From CAWBBA01 sp963741625 (lineage in GTDB: Bacteria; Desulfobacterota; Desulfomonilia; Desulfomonilales; Desulfomonilaceae), in the NCBI GenBank assembly GCA_963741625.1, contig CAVUIT010000012.1:806001-870000 (forward strand): DNA of 64,000 bases. The letters are read 5' to 3'. Below the pieces are notes generated by a model that did not search any database, had not been told where the DNA came from, and worked only from the letters and a program-made list of their open reading frames with translations. The position numbers and the translations under genes are program-made. Position 1 is the first letter of the stretch. The number at the start of each line of letters is the position of its first letter. Shown here in pieces: positions 56,195-64,000 of this stretch.

Positions 56195-56334
56195 AAACGC
56201 CCCTTGTAGGCTCCCTAACGCAGCAAGATAAATAATCCTTCTTCTTGAACTTAGTGTCTGGCCTATTGAGGGTTATCCGTGCATGTCCTACCAGTCCCAC
56301 GGATCTGAGACTCCTTGTCGTAGAAACCGCGCGG

Positions 56335-56832
56335 CTATTTGGTCATCACGTCCGGCAGAGCCAGCTTGGGACACATGAGTTTCATCATTTGCACGTAATC
56401 TTTTGTCATAATTTTAAGTTTTTGCAGGTCATCCTTGACCGCGTCTGAAACCTTCTTGTCATCCCCCGAGGCAGATTTCCGTGCAGCCGCCAAGAGTTCT
56501 TGTATGAGAAGGACATACTGGTTACCGGCCGCCGCGACCTCGGGGTCTTTCGAGGCCGCCTGCTGCATTTCCGCCACAGATTGAGCCACGGCCTCCGTCA
56601 GCTTTGCCATCTTCTCGTCATCACTGAGTGGTGACTCATAAATGGCCACTATTTGATTGATTCGGCTTTGAACATCATCGCATTGCCGGGGATCCATCCC
56701 CATACCGCGGGCCATGTCCTGCACTTCTTGATCGGACGGTCCGGCATTCTGAGCTTGTGCGATGAAAGCCCCCAGACTCGTGATCAAGAGAGCTGACAAG
56801 AAGATCATCCACGCGACAGATATCCTTTTCAT
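56335..56832 (-). CDS. Exported helical protein of unknown function
   Basis: About 165 residues from the ATG at 56832, with AGGAAAGTGATC before it. It has a signal peptide (WMIFLSALLITSLGAFIAQA) and a helical mature domain (IVAIYESPLSDDEKMAKLTE, LLIQELLAAARKSASGDDKK). Two cysteines (RQCDDV, KLMCPK) may bond. Not recognised. It follows the chelatase operon by 24 bases on the same strand and may belong to it. Confidence 0.65.
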   Translation of the reverse strand: MKRISVAWMIFLSALLITSLGAFIAQAQNAGPSDQEVQDMARGMGMDPRQCDDVQSRINQIVAIYESPLSDDEKMAKLTEAVAQSVAEMQQAASKDPEVAAAGNQYVLLIQELLAAARKSASGDDKKVSDAVKDDLQKLKIMTKDYVQMMKLMCPKLALPDVMTK

Positions 56833-56856
56833 GATCACTTTCCTCGGTTCCACTGT

Positions 56857-57900
56857 TTATTTGATGGCTCGTCTTATTTCTGCGGCCACCTCAGTTGCCA
56901 CGCCATCGAAGGGTGTACGGCGCACTCGATGGGGCAATGCCAACTCTGCCGCGGCTGCAACATCTTCGGAAACCACTTTGGAGCGGCTTTCGTAAGCGGC
57001 CAACGCCCTTGCCGTTTTGAGGGTCACAATGTCTGCCCTGTGCCCATCTACCCCGAGCTTCAAACACGCAGACGCAATCTGTTCGAGTATCGGCTTCTCC
57101 GCTGTGACTTCCGCGCATTGTATCTGAGCAATTTGAATGCGCTCCGACAGCTTTGCAGATTCCGACAACCAATCATTGAAGAACCGCGCCGGATCATTGT
57201 CAAATTGGAGCCTTCGCTCCATGATCTGCACTCGGGCCGCTGCATCCCGAATGCCCTCGATGTTCACGCAGAGGCCGAACCGGTCGAGCAACTGGGGCCT
57301 CAGTTCGCCCTCTTCGGGGTTCATGGTGCCCACAAGTGTGAAGCGAGCGGGATGCGCGAATGAGACCCCTTCGCGCTCCACAGTATTCATGCCCATAGCT
57401 GCCGAATCCAACAGCACGTCCACCAGATGATCGTCGAGAAGGTTCACTTCGTCCACGTACAGAATGCCACGGTGGGCCTCAGCCAGGATTCCGGGTTCGA
57501 ATTTCTTCTCGCCGGTCTTCAAGGCATGTTCGAGGTTCAGGGTCCCGACGAGCCTGTCTTCGGTTGCGCCCAGCGGTAACTCGACCACTCTTATTTCTCT
57601 CTCTTTTCGGGCCGGCAGACCCGCGGTGTCGTTGCCGTTCAAGCACGTGTGGTCCATGCAGTGCTCGCAAACCCAGTGGGTGTCCCGAGCCGGCAACTGA
57701 AAGGGACAGTCCTCCACGACTTCAATCACCGGGAGGATATCTGCAAGACCGCGTACGGCAGTGGATTTGGCCGTCCCCTTTTCCCCCCTGATGAGCACTC
57801 CCCCTATTGTGGGGTCGATAATATTCAGTATAAGAGCCAGTTTCAAATACTCCTGGCCCACGATGGCCGCGAAAGGGTACAAAGGCAGGGTTGACATCAA
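56857..57900 (-). CDS. Magnesium/cobalt chelatase AAA+ subunit I (BchI/ChlI-like)
   Basis: A 347-residue AAA+ ATPase. Walker A is RGEKGTAKSTAVRGLADILP near residue 38, Walker B is GILYVDEVNLLDDHLVDVLL, and sensor/arginine motifs lie in TLVGTMNPEEGELRPQLLDR. A cysteine cluster (CEHCMDHTC) lies in the insertion. In chlorophyll or cobalamin synthesis this ring drives metal insertion by a large subunit (BchH or CobN). No photosynthesis genes are seen, so a cobaltochelatase-type role is likely. It overlaps the I/D gene by four bases. Confidence 0.9.
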   Translation of the reverse strand: MMSTLPLYPFAAIVGQEYLKLALILNIIDPTIGGVLIRGEKGTAKSTAVRGLADILPVIEVVEDCPFQLPARDTHWVCEHCMDHTCLNGNDTAGLPARKEREIRVVELPLGATEDRLVGTLNLEHALKTGEKKFEPGILAEAHRGILYVDEVNLLDDHLVDVLLDSAAMGMNTVEREGVSFAHPARFTLVGTMNPEEGELRPQLLDRFGLCVNIEGIRDAAARVQIMERRLQFDNDPARFFNDWLSESAKLSERIQIAQIQCAEVTAEKPILEQIASACLKLGVDGHRADIVTLKTARALAAYESRSKVVSEDVAAAAELALPHRVRRTPFDGVATEVAAEIRRAIK

Positions 57901-59891
57901 ACACCGCTCCTCACTATCTCCAGCAAGATATCAGCTTTCAGGTCCTTGATCCTAAAGTAATCCGCGTGCAAGACTTCCGCGAGCCTTGCTGAAAACCCGT
58001 ATCGGAAACCACCGTCTTCTTCCGCGTCCACCACGATGGATTTTATCCGTGTATCTGAGGCAAACCCCATTGCCGCGTGAAGGGCTTCCCAGAACGGGTC
58101 TCCTTTCCCGACACTCTCGTTGGCCTTTCCATCAGTGATGATGATGAGGATCGGCCGACACGTGGGATCTTTAAGAAGGACGTTCCGCAGCACTCCTTGC
58201 CCCTTGCGAAGGCCCGCAGCCAAAGGGGTCTTCCCGCCCACCGGAAGCTCTTTTAGGAGCTCTCCGGCTCGATAGATTGAGGAAGTGGGGGGGAGGTTCA
58301 CAACGGCCTCCTGCTTGCGAAATGATACCATAGCTACGCGATCCCGCTTCTGATAGGCATCCTTCAGCAGCGACATGATCGCGCCCTTGGATGCAACCAT
58401 ACGTCCTCTTGCGGCCATAGACCCGCTGGCGTCCACAATGAAGAGCAGGAAATTCCCGGTTCGAGTCTCGCGAAGCTTCTCCCGGATGTCCTCGTCACGA
58501 ATCGCCACGAAAGGACCGTTTTCAGCTTTTCTACTCAACTGATGGGGAGCTGCCGCGCGAATTGTGGCATCAAAAGCAATATCATCGCTCAGCCTGCGGG
58601 TCGTGCTTTTGACATACCTTCCCCTCTTCTGTCTGGTTCGTGTTCTAGACCGCTTGCCTGAGCCTTGCCGGAAGAGCCTGTCACGACGCTGGCCAATCTC
58701 TTTGACTTTAAACGTCGGCCCGATGTCAAAGATCGCTTCCGGACTGTCAGATCGCTGGGTCGGCCTTTGAGTGGGACCGAAGTCAATCTTATCCACACTT
58801 ACGTCGCGCGGTGGAGCATGGACCGGCTCGCCTTCGGGATAGTCCGCGGGGTAACCATGCCGTCGTGTAATTTTGCGAGGGGCCTTGTACTCACGAGGCT
58901 CTGACGAAAGATCTTCAGGAGCCGCGACCTTACGAGTTCGATGTGGAACGGCCAAGATAGCAGCCCGGCGAACATCATCCGGAGTCGCCTCATGACGACC
59001 TTCAAAGGCTGCCAAAGCTCTAGCTGCATTTGCGATTACGATATCGGACCTGTGACCTGCGACGTTATGATGAACGCAGATCTCGGCAATCAATCTGTCG
59101 AGATTCCTCGGAAACGCAATGCCTGGCAGCCTCTTTCGTGCCTTGGAGATCTTTTCCGCCATGAGGCCATCTTCGTTCTCGAATCGCTTGCAGAAAGCCT
59201 GCGGCGCCCGGTCGAACGCGTCCCTTCGTTGGATGACTTCAATTCTCGATGCCACGTCTCGCGCGCCGTGCACCTCGACGCACAGACCGAAACGATCCAA
59301 CAGCTGAGGTCTCAGCTCTCCTTCTTCCGGATTCATAGTGCCGATGAGTATGAAACGCGCTGGATGGCGGTGCGCTATTCCCTCACGTTGAACTACATTC
59401 TCTCCCGAAGCGGACACATCCAGGATTACATCGACCAGATGATCCGAGAGGAGGTTTACCTCGTCAATGTATAAGATGCCTCTATTGGCACGCGCCATGA
59501 GCCCAGGCTGGAATACTCGGATGCCTTCACTGATCGACGCGGAGAAGTCGAGTCCGCCAACGACCATCTCCTCCGTGGTGTTCAGGGGGAGTTCCACGAC
59601 ACGCACCTTGCGTCTCGTGGCGACTGCGCGGTCGGTACGACAAGATTGGCACTGTGCCTTCATGCCATTGGGATCACATGAGCACGGACAACCGGCCGAA
59701 ACTTCAATTTCGGGAAGAACGTTCGCGAGCGCTCTAACAGCAGTGGATTTGGCAGTTCCCCTTTCTCCCCTGATCAAGAGCCCACCAACACTCGGGTTGA
59801 TAGCATTAAGTATCAGCGCCAGCTTCATTGAGCCCTGTCCGACTATGGCGGAGAAGGGATATAGGTGCTGAGACTGATGGGAGATAGTCAA
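57897..59891 (-). CDS. Chelatase subunit I/D fusion (AAA+ plus VWA domain)
   Basis: A 664-residue protein. The N-terminal 320 residues are a second AAA+ domain: LLIRGERGTAKSTAVRALAN, cysteines in CPCSCDPNGMKAQCQSC, and GILYIDEVNLLSDHLVDVIL. A basic/proline linker follows (RRHGYPADYPEGEPVHAPPR). The C-terminal integrin-like VWA domain has the MIDAS motif FIVDASGSMAARGRM with GGKTPLAAGLRKG and IIITDGKANES. It is the D-type subunit that couples ATPase to the metal-inserting subunit. It follows a crotonase gene by 17 bases. The large subunit is not in the window. Confidence 0.9.
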   Translation of the reverse strand: MTISHQSQHLYPFSAIVGQGSMKLALILNAINPSVGGLLIRGERGTAKSTAVRALANVLPEIEVSAGCPCSCDPNGMKAQCQSCRTDRAVATRRKVRVVELPLNTTEEMVVGGLDFSASISEGIRVFQPGLMARANRGILYIDEVNLLSDHLVDVILDVSASGENVVQREGIAHRHPARFILIGTMNPEEGELRPQLLDRFGLCVEVHGARDVASRIEVIQRRDAFDRAPQAFCKRFENEDGLMAEKISKARKRLPGIAFPRNLDRLIAEICVHHNVAGHRSDIVIANAARALAAFEGRHEATPDDVRRAAILAVPHRTRKVAAPEDLSSEPREYKAPRKITRRHGYPADYPEGEPVHAPPRDVSVDKIDFGPTQRPTQRSDSPEAIFDIGPTFKVKEIGQRRDRLFRQGSGKRSRTRTRQKRGRYVKSTTRRLSDDIAFDATIRAAAPHQLSRKAENGPFVAIRDEDIREKLRETRTGNFLLFIVDASGSMAARGRMVASKGAIMSLLKDAYQKRDRVAMVSFRKQEAVVNLPPTSSIYRAGELLKELPVGGKTPLAAGLRKGQGVLRNVLLKDPTCRPILIIITDGKANESVGKGDPFWEALHAAMGFASDTRIKSIVVDAEEDGGFRYGFSARLAEVLHADYFRIKDLKADILLEIVRSGV

Positions 59892-59908
59892 TTCCTAACC
59901 ACCCATAC

Positions 59909-60769
59909 CTACACTTTGGGCTCTTTCCACCACGGATAGAAATCGGGCATGTCCGCGGTGGGACTCATGGTGAAATGCGGAGACCGTTTTTCCAGGAAGC
60001 TCTGAACCCCTTCGAGCGCATCTTTCCGGCGGCCGCACCAATAGAAGCATCGCGAGTCAACAAGGTGCGTAGATTGAGGATCCGGTTCGCTGAGTCCATG
60101 CCACAACATGGCCTTGCTGAGAACCACTGAAACCGGCGCGGCGTTTTCGACAATCTCCGCGGCAATGGCCATTGCCTTGGGCAGTACCTCTTCACGAGGA
60201 AGTACGTAATTGAACAATCCGGAAGTTGCTTCTTCCTCGGCGCGAAACACCCGGCCTGTGTATACAAGTTCCGCGGCCCTAGAGATGCCTACGATGCGAG
60301 GCAGAAACCAGGACGAGCAAGCTTCCGGCACTACGCCTCGTCGCGCGAAGACAAAGCCGATCTTGGCGTCCGCCGCAGCGATACGTATATCCATGGGAAG
60401 AGTCATGGTAATTCCAACTCCGACAGCGTGACCGTTGATTGCTCCGATAACCGGCTTCCGGCAGTTGAAGATTGCCAGGGCCACTTTCCCGCCGCGGTCT
60501 CTGTGCTGACTAATGGGTATCTCTTTGCCTTCCCTCTTGGAAGTATCGAAGGTGGACGCGCCGTAAGAAAGATCAGCTCCCGCGCAGAAAGCCTTTCCCG
60601 CTCCTGTGACGACGACAACTCTGACTGCGTCGTCTTTGTCAGCCTCAGCAAAGACCTCTATCAACTCCAGAGCCATGGTGGGTGTGAAGGCGTTCATCTG
60701 CTCGGGGCGATAAAGCGTTACGGTGGCAATCCCATTGGCAACTTCGAGTCTCGTGTGCGTCAAATTCAA
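59909..60769 (-). CDS. Enoyl-CoA hydratase/isomerase family protein (crotonase)
   Basis: A 286-residue crotonase-fold enzyme. The oxyanion-hole regions are VVVTGAGKAFCAGADLSYGA near residue 60 and KPVIGAINGHAVGVGITMTL near residue 108; the active-site glutamate region is in the FARRGVVPEACSSWFLPRIV segment. This last pattern (R-G-V-V-P-E) matches members annotated as enoyl-CoA hydratases. Acyl-CoA substrate unknown. It is first in a tight minus-strand operon with two chelatase genes, which is a curious combination and may reflect co-transcription only. Confidence 0.9.
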   Translation of the reverse strand: MNLTHTRLEVANGIATVTLYRPEQMNAFTPTMALELIEVFAEADKDDAVRVVVVTGAGKAFCAGADLSYGASTFDTSKREGKEIPISQHRDRGGKVALAIFNCRKPVIGAINGHAVGVGITMTLPMDIRIAAADAKIGFVFARRGVVPEACSSWFLPRIVGISRAAELVYTGRVFRAEEEATSGLFNYVLPREEVLPKAMAIAAEIVENAAPVSVVLSKAMLWHGLSEPDPQSTHLVDSRCFYWCGRRKDALEGVQSFLEKRSPHFTMSPTADMPDFYPWWKEPKV

Positions 60770-60990
60770 CTCCCTACCTCCGCTTATTTTGGTGGCCCTT
60801 CCGTGCCTGTTTCACTTGCAGCACAGACGGAGGACCTCTTTGTTCCGATTTCAAGATAATTACCAGGGTAAAATAGCTGGCCGGACAAGTAAGATCAACC
60901 GCCTAATTAGATGCACCGACAATTACAAGCGTTATTGAGCTCTTTCATACGAATGGATTAGACTTCAAAAAGGGATTTCAGAGGTGGAAA

Positions 60991-61595
60991 TCATCTCGGA
61001 ACGAACCGTGGGACGCGAGACATGTATTTGCGGTAATCGTCGCCAAACTTCCGCACGAGCCGCTTTTCCTCAATCCGAGCGCCAATGAGCAAATAGAGGG
61101 AGAGGATGATGTTTATCACCAGCCCTGTGCGGGTGAGATCTCTCGTCCATAGGAGCAAGAGACCCGCTAAAAACAGAGGGTTCCGTGTCGCCTCATATAT
61201 TCCCGTCGTTATCAACTGATCGGGAGATTCCCTGCCGTTTCGACCAATTCCCAACGCTGTGAAACCTAGGAAATTCCAGATACTGATTAACCGAAAGGAG
61301 AGATAACCCATTACCAGTCCAACTACCCAGATAGCCCCCTGAACCACGACGAGGGGACCCTGCCATTCCCATAAGGGCACATCCCCTTCGCGTGGCGTCT
61401 CATCCAATAGACCAGCACAAGTGTAATGGCAGAGCCAAGACTGTACAGGAGACGATAACAAGGCCGGATTCGGCTGCCGGGGGGCAGGGCTCTGCCGACG
61501 ATGCCCTCACTATTTAGCAAAGAATGTATTACGCACCAACCAGCCCAGATGAGTGCCGTAATTCCCAGTTGCAGAACGTGGTCATAATAATTCAT
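60991..61595 (-). pseudogene. NnrU/isoprenylcysteine-methyltransferase-like membrane protein, frameshifted
   Basis: Two frames form one membrane protein of about 200 residues. The N-terminal frame has WAGWCVIHSLLNSEGIVGRA and PCYRLLYSLGSAITLVLVYW; the second continues DETPREGDVPLWEWQGPLVV, GYLSFRLISIWNFLGFTALG and the SAM-methyltransferase-like tail TTGIYEATRNPLFLAGLLLL and EEKRLVRKFGDDYRKYMSRV. The shift is near 61420 and needs one base. The C-terminal motif (RNPxxxxG ... EExxxxxxxGxxYxxY) fits the ICMT/NnrU family. Function unknown. Confidence 0.8.
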
Positions 61596-61653
61596 CTGAC
61601 AATTCTGCGGCAGAATGCGTCGGAGTAAACAACTCAGGCGTTATCACTTTTCT

Positions 61654-61715
61654 GTAGGCGTTCACCAGGAGCCCCCGTTTGCAAAAATGCCGTGTCCCGC
61701 GCGGTTACGCGAACG
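61654..61715 (+). repeat. Dispersed repeat family C, copy 2
   Basis: Same orientation as 45333-45400 and about 75 percent identical by eye over 60 bases. Confidence 0.45.
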
Positions 61716-61733
61716 ATGTCCCGTGATGGATGG

Positions 61734-61955
61734 TTACCCCATATCGCGACCTCTCCACGCGAATTTTCGTGGTTTCGCACAGTTATCAACGCGTTTCTTG
61801 GGAGCGTCAAGGTCGGAAACCAGCGAGTTCCCGATCTGGGTCAGCATCCGCTCGGCTTCGGCTACACACAAGATGACATTATCGATCCCCTCTATCCTTT
61901 TTTGATAAGGGCTCAATTCCGAATTCTGTTTCATCTTGTATCCGTTTGTATACAT
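61734..61955 (-). CDS. Small hypothetical protein
   Basis: A 73-residue frame with a good GGGAGG site about ten bases before the ATG. The middle (YQKRIEGIDNVILCVAEAER) is predicted helical; the end is basic. No family is known to me. It lies 52 bases after the Tal-Pgi gene on the same strand. Confidence 0.45.
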   Translation of the reverse strand: MYTNGYKMKQNSELSPYQKRIEGIDNVILCVAEAERMLTQIGNSLVSDLDAPKKRVDNCAKPRKFAWRGRDMG

Positions 61956-62007
61956 AGCAAGTTGCCTCCCGGTTGATGGAAACCGTTATTTCACGATCGG
62001 CGAGTAA

Positions 62008-64000
62008 TCACCGGAGAGCTGTCTCGAACGTTTCCACCAGGTTCCGCATGTCGGACTCGGACGCGAGGTGCACCCGTATGATGGGCCGCCCCTTCTGCTT
62101 CAATGCCTCACAATCTCCCTGTGCTTGCGCAGACTTGAGCGTTCCGAATGAGTACGGCTCGCCCGGTATCGCCACATCCTCAGGATCGTCGGCAGTAATC
62201 TGTACGTAAAAACCGTTGGCTGCACCACCTTTATGAATCTGGCCCGTAGAGTGAAGATACCGGGGGCCAAACCCTGCGGTGGTTGCAATCTTTAACCTGT
62301 CTCGTACAGCCACTCGTAGGCTTTGTAAGATATTAAAGTTGCCCTCGGTGGGGCTGATAAAGGCATTGAATGTGAGATAATCGCCCTGCTTTATCGGACG
62401 CATAAACTCTCTGAGAGCTAAGGCCAACCCCGGATCATCGCCTTTCAGGTGCTCACCACCGGGGAGTCGGCCTTCCTTCTTATAAGTTTCAAGGAATCTC
62501 TTAGTAATATCCTTGGACTCCTGAACATCGGGCTGATCGAACGGGTCGATCTTCAAAACTATGCCGGCCACGGCTGTGGCAAATTCCCATCGGAAGATCT
62601 CTCTGCCAACATCATACGGTGTGTGCATCCGTATAGTAATTACCGGCTGGCCCGATTGTTCAAGAGCTGACACATCCGTATCACGTGTCGGGTCGTCGTC
62701 CAGTCTGAGGTATACAAAAATGCGATCTTGTCCGTAACATTCAGGATTTCCGAGTGGTTCTGCGTCGATAGGGAGAATTCCCTTCCCTTCCTTACCCGTG
62801 CTTTCCGCTATGAGCTGTTCGGCCCAGTGGCCGAAGCTCTTGATCTTGTCGGAGATGATAAAACTCAACTTGTCGCGACCCGCCAGAGAGGCTTGAGCCA
62901 TAATGGCCCCGAGCCAGCTCCCAGCGTTCTCCAATGCGGGCACTTCCGGTCCCGAGGCTTCCACTGACTGAGAAGCTCTCATTAAAAGACGATCAAGGTC
63001 GGTGCCTATGAGGGCCGCGGGTACCAGTCCAAAATAGGAGATCGCGCTGAACCGCCCGCCGATGTCAGGGGGATTGAGAAATACCCTTCGGAAGCCATGC
63101 TCCGATGCAAGCTTTCCGAGGCTGGTCCCAGGATCGGTAATGGCGATGAAGCGGGAGCCCGCTTGGTCGCCCAAAAGCCGCTCCATACGTGACCTGAAAT
63201 ACTTGTAAAGCGAAAGGACCTCGATAGTGCCGCCGGACTTGCTGGATACAATGAACAGAGTGTGCTCGATATCTACGCTGCGCTCCAGGTCCCAAATCGA
63301 TGCGGGCACGGTACTGTCGAGCACCCTTAAATCCAAATATCCATCCCCTCGGCCGAAGCAGGAAATGAAAACATCCGATGCTAAACTGCTGCCTCCCATT
63401 CCCAGCAAGACCGCATAGGTGAACCCCTCGGATCTGATCTCGTCGGCAAAATCCCTGAGACGCTTCTTTTCGCCCATCATCGTTTCTACCGCTTGGAGCC
63501 AGCCGAGTCTCTGGCCAATTGCCGACCGTTTCTCCGGATCGTCCGTCCAGAGAGACACGTCACCGGCCCAGATGCCTTCAGCGACTTTGTCTTGGTCGAA
63601 CTGAAAAAGGATGTCGTCCACCGGCTTCTGAAGTTCCCGCAGCGAAGCCGATCTGTGTCCCCAGCCGCGCAACAAACGAGTCCGCTTAGTTCGTATCCCT
63701 TCCATCAGCATTTCGAAGGAGTCTGCGAATGATTTCACACCATTTTCCAGAAGCCGGTCCATGACCTCGTCAACGTGTATTCCCAGGGTCTCCAATTGAG
63801 GAAACAGATCACGGGCCTCATCCAAACCTTCTTGAAGGTGAGGAATCGCCTGTCCATGGTCGCGATAGGCTTGCAGAGTCACAGGCGGCATGGTGTTGAC
63901 CGTTTCCGGTCCCAGGAGGTTGTCCACGTAATAGGTGTCCGGGTAATTGGGGTTCTTGGTGCTCGTGCTTGCCCAGAGCACTCTCTGGGGCCTGACCCCA
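62008..64000 (-). CDS. Bifunctional transaldolase/phosphoglucose isomerase, N-terminus beyond window
   Basis: The frame runs through the window edge, so the start is not seen. The first visible residues (PQRVLWASTSTKNPNYPDTY, LLGPETVNTMPP) are the C-terminal part of transaldolase. From about residue 110 of the visible part a phosphoglucose isomerase domain follows: AVLLGMGGSSLASDVFISCF, FIVSSKSGGTIEVLSLYKYF, GGRFSAISYFGLVPAALIGT and, near the end, HSTGQIHKGGAANGFYVQIT. Fused Tal-Pgi links the non-oxidative pentose phosphate pathway to glucose-6-phosphate. The stop is at 62008. Confidence 0.93.
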   Translation of the reverse strand, partial: GVRPQRVLWASTSTKNPNYPDTYYVDNLLGPETVNTMPPVTLQAYRDHGQAIPHLQEGLDEARDLFPQLETLGIHVDEVMDRLLENGVKSFADSFEMLMEGIRTKRTRLLRGWGHRSASLRELQKPVDDILFQFDQDKVAEGIWAGDVSLWTDDPEKRSAIGQRLGWLQAVETMMGEKKRLRDFADEIRSEGFTYAVLLGMGGSSLASDVFISCFGRGDGYLDLRVLDSTVPASIWDLERSVDIEHTLFIVSSKSGGTIEVLSLYKYFRSRMERLLGDQAGSRFIAITDPGTSLGKLASEHGFRRVFLNPPDIGGRFSAISYFGLVPAALIGTDLDRLLMRASQSVEASGPEVPALENAGSWLGAIMAQASLAGRDKLSFIISDKIKSFGHWAEQLIAESTGKEGKGILPIDAEPLGNPECYGQDRIFVYLRLDDDPTRDTDVSALEQSGQPVITIRMHTPYDVGREIFRWEFATAVAGIVLKIDPFDQPDVQESKDITKRFLETYKKEGRLPGGEHLKGDDPGLALALREFMRPIKQGDYLTFNAFISPTEGNFNILQSLRVAVRDRLKIATTAGFGPRYLHSTGQIHKGGAANGFYVQITADDPEDVAIPGEPYSFGTLKSAQAQGDCEALKQKGRPIIRVHLASESDMRNLVETFETALR

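Larger units (their letters stand above)
55750..56334. other. Intergenic region with terminator and MITE-like element
   Basis: The bidirectional terminator at 55885-55947 and the inverted-repeat element at 56029-56194 explain most of it. A short minus-strand frame across it is not a gene. Confidence 0.5.

Overview
The window reads as a chromosome segment of a large-genome anaerobic deltaproteobacterium (Desulfobacterota), most likely a sulfate or sulfite reducer. The clues are a dsrC gene with the C-terminal C-X10-C arm, a cobalamin-riboswitch-controlled radical SAM peptide maturase, a fused transaldolase/phosphoglucose isomerase, chelatase I and I/D subunits, and many secreted or outer-membrane proteins. 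A Desulfomonile-like organism would fit, but species assignment is inference.

Layout. 0-7 kb: a repeat-rich non-coding start with an integrase remnant, then a TetR regulator, an RND adaptor broken by frameshifts, an intact RND pump and tRNA-Pro(GGG). 7-22.6 kb: core genes, mostly on the minus strand: plsB, TPR protein, dsrC, TolC-like protein, M20 peptidase, NamZ-like DUF1343 protein, holin-like membrane protein, slipin, NfeD/ClpP-like protease, and a CoaBC-uracil-DNA glycosylase fusion. 22.9-45.3 kb: a putative 22.4 kb integrative element between tRNA-Arg(TCT) and a perfect 57-bp copy of its 3' end. The tyrosine integrase, an AlpA-type HTH, a Prim-Pol protein, Cys-rich small proteins, duplicated XRE regulators and an IS1182-like insertion lie at the integrase end. 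The rest is gene-poor, with a SH3 protein, a DinB protein, a PilZ protein, a broken hybrid kinase and several families of degenerate repeats. 45.3-64 kb: cobalamin riboswitch, a 29-aa precursor-like peptide and its radical SAM maturase; small zinc-ribbon proteins; an MBL-fold hydrolase; a three-gene overlapping operon (lectin-like/NDT-like effector, 93-aa protein, PIN RNase); a Tat-exported FAH-family protein; an outer-membrane protein; a crotonase-chelatase I/D-chelatase I operon; a broken methyltransferase; and the C-terminal part of Tal-Pgi.

How genes work together. TetR, adaptor and RND pump form an efflux operon. Slipin and NfeD are a usual membrane-quality pair. The chelatase subunits probably drive cobalt or magnesium insertion with a large subunit encoded elsewhere. 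The riboswitch couples the peptide-maturase pair to cobalamin level. The lectin-like/NDT/PIN operon looks like a toxin-antitoxin or defence module.

A caution for the whole window: single-base frameshifts interrupt at least seven otherwise well-conserved genes, one of them the normally essential coaBC. Some are therefore probably sequence errors rather than gene decay. All assignments come from reading the sequence; no database search was run.
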